A stretch of DNA of 7,260 nucleotides, from assembly GCA_024278285.1 (NCBI GenBank), contig JAJRTM010000354.1, positions 1 through 7,260 on the forward strand, written 5' to 3'. Below, piece by piece: positions 6,298-7,260 of the stretch (positions are counted from its first letter, which is position 1; every line of letters starts with the position of its first letter). The notes under the pieces are model-generated. The model saw only the letters and a list, made by a program, of their open reading frames with translations. It was not told where the DNA came from and ran no database searches. Source of the DNA: Planctomycetota bacterium (GTDB lineage: Bacteria > Planctomycetota > Planctomycetia > Planctomycetales > Planctomycetaceae). Both the position numbers and the translations under genes were made by a program.

Positions 6298-6342
6298 AAA
6301 AAACCGTGTCGCTTACGACCAGAATGGTGAAGCGACACGGTT
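6298..6342 (-). terminator. Intrinsic terminator of the sialate O-acetylesterase gene (minus strand)
   Basis: AACCGTGTCGCTT (6302-6314) is perfectly complementary to 6330-6342, giving a 13-bp stem. The 15-nt loop can itself form ACCA/TGGT. Read on the minus strand, the stem is followed by six T (6303-6298). It lies 35 bases past the minus-strand stop at 6377-6379. On the plus strand GGGCAGG follows, so it is directional. Confidence 0.88.
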
Positions 6343-6376
6343 GGGCAGGAATCAAATATAACTTCCGTTACATTTA

Positions 6377-7260
6377 TTATTTTGCGTTTATGGTAACGCC
6401 GGGCCAGTCGTCTGTACGGAATGGAGTGACGGGCAACGCGGTTCTGTTTTGCAGGTTGCAAACAGGGTTATCTGCCCAGGCGTAGCGAACCGAAACCGGG
6501 TCTTTCACTTGATCGGACCAGACAATCAGTGTGTCGTTGCTGAGGATTTTTCCCTGAGCAGGAACGAACTTTTTGTCTTCGCCTGCAATCGTCAAGCCGA
6601 CCGGTTCACGTACATCGAAAGTGTCCAGCCCATCGCCAACGTCCTGAAATTTGATGGTTACTTTTCCATCTTTGATCGTGTGAGAAAGATACCGGGGACT
6701 GCGACTGACAATTTTGTAGCCGTAATCTTGCACGAGTGCCAATCTCGCCAGGCGCCTGCCGACATCGCGTTTATTTTTGGGGTGAATATCGTCTGCTTCA
6801 CCTAAATCGGTAATGATTGCTTCACCAGTGTTGGGGAGGGAAAGGGTCATCGTTTGAGCTTCCCGTAGTTCTGCCCATGTGCTATCTCCCGGCTGAGGAG
6901 ATTCTCTGCGGAAGTCAGCCAGAGAAACCCAGTAGAAGGAAAAATCACCCTGCTTCCAGTCATCACGCCAGTTTTGAATCATTAACGGGAACAGGTGACG
7001 ATACTGGTACGCACGTCCTGCATTTGATTCTCCCTGATACCAGATGGTTCCTTTAATGCCGTATCCAATAACTGGATACAGGCAACCGCCGTAAAGATTC
7101 CCGGGACGATGCTGGGTTGTCAACGGATTGCGTGGTGCGCGGGGACGTCTTGGAAGTGGTTTGTTCTCAGCCTTCGCTTTCTTGAACGCTTCCTGCCATT
7201 TCTTCAATTGCTCTGTATACTTCTGCATCGCTTTTTCGTGATTATATGTTTCTTCAATCC
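6377..7260 (-). CDS. Sialate O-acetylesterase family protein, 3' part (5' end outside window)
   Basis: This is an SGNH-type carbohydrate esterase that removes O-acetyl groups from sialic acids or plant/algal glycans; members are usually exported. The frame is open through 7260, so the N-terminal part with the catalytic serine and any signal peptide is missing; about 294 residues are visible. The fragment begins with a charged, probably helical linker rich in K, E, P and R (about 7257-7095). It continues with [18 protein letters not shown] (YQGESN near 7037-7020), [13 protein letters not shown], and [15 protein letters not shown], in which the catalytic Asp-His pair is expected (His at 6782-6784). 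A C-terminal beta-rich region ends in [10 protein letters not shown] and PFRTDDWPG, both typical of the family. It is convergent with the BNR_4 gene and has its own terminator. The context suggests glycan breakdown; the real acetylated substrate is unknown. Confidence 0.9.
   Translation of the reverse strand, partial: IEETYNHEKAMQKYTEQLKKWQEAFKKAKAENKPLPRRPRAPRNPLTTQHRPGNLYGGCLYPVIGYGIKGTIWYQGESNAGRAYQYRHLFPLMIQNWRDDWKQGDFSFYWVSLADFRRESPQPGDSTWAELREAQTMTLSLPNTGEAIITDLGEADDIHPKNKRDVGRRLARLALVQDYGYKIVSRSPRYLSHTIKDGKVTIKFQDVGDGLDTFDVREPVGLTIAGEDKKFVPAQGKILSNDTLIVWSDQVKDPVSVRYAWADNPVCNLQNRTALPVTPFRTDDWPGVTINAK

Noticed and set aside
6298..6342. The 13-bp hairpin as another member of the repeat family
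   Set aside because: It is directional, with a T-run only on the minus strand, and correctly placed after the esterase stop. It lacks the family ends, so a terminator explains it fully.

Overview
The window looks like a chromosome segment from a planctomycete or a close relative in the PVC group, at about half GC. This is inferred from three things. A translation/nucleotide gene block (tsf-pyrH-frr) sits next to enzymes typical of planctomycete glycan metabolism: a Tat-exported Gfo/Idh/MocA oxidoreductase, a secreted BNR_4 beta-propeller protein and a sialate O-acetylesterase. The spaces between genes are also filled with GC-rich palindromes. No 16S or other phylogenetic marker is present, so the taxonomic call is tentative.

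Layout. 2-703: 3' part of tsf (EF-Ts), closed by a strong intrinsic terminator (741-784). 791-1061: a repeat element (A) built of nested palindromes. 1079-1822: pyrH (UMP kinase). 1937-2497: frr (ribosome recycling factor). 2616-2811: a second element (B) with related ends and the same layout but different hairpin sequences. 2941-4383: Tat-signal Gfo/Idh/MocA oxidoreductase. 4456-5928: secreted BNR_4 protein, probably co-transcribed with the oxidoreductase. 5950-6041: a decayed half copy (C) of element A, followed by two small inverted repeats. 6298-6342: a minus-strand terminator. 6377-7260: 3' part of a minus-strand sialate O-acetylesterase, convergent with the BNR_4 gene.

How the genes work together. 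EF-Ts, UMP kinase and RRF form the widely conserved rpsB-tsf-pyrH-frr neighbourhood. Here a terminator and a 270-bp repeat separate tsf from pyrH, so pyrH-frr probably has its own promoter. The other three genes look like accessory carbohydrate-processing functions outside the cytoplasm: glycan-binding or cleaving propeller, deacetylating esterase and sugar oxidoreductase. Their substrates cannot be read from the sequence.

The most notable signal is the repeat family. A and B share terminal inverted repeats related to ATCGCTCGAACAA-CTGTC. Each encloses three hairpins placed symmetrically about the centre, a cloverleaf or cruciform layout. The outer ends are related between elements while the internal hairpin sequences are unrelated. 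This suggests a modular family of non-autonomous elements in which fold and ends, rather than internal sequence, are retained.
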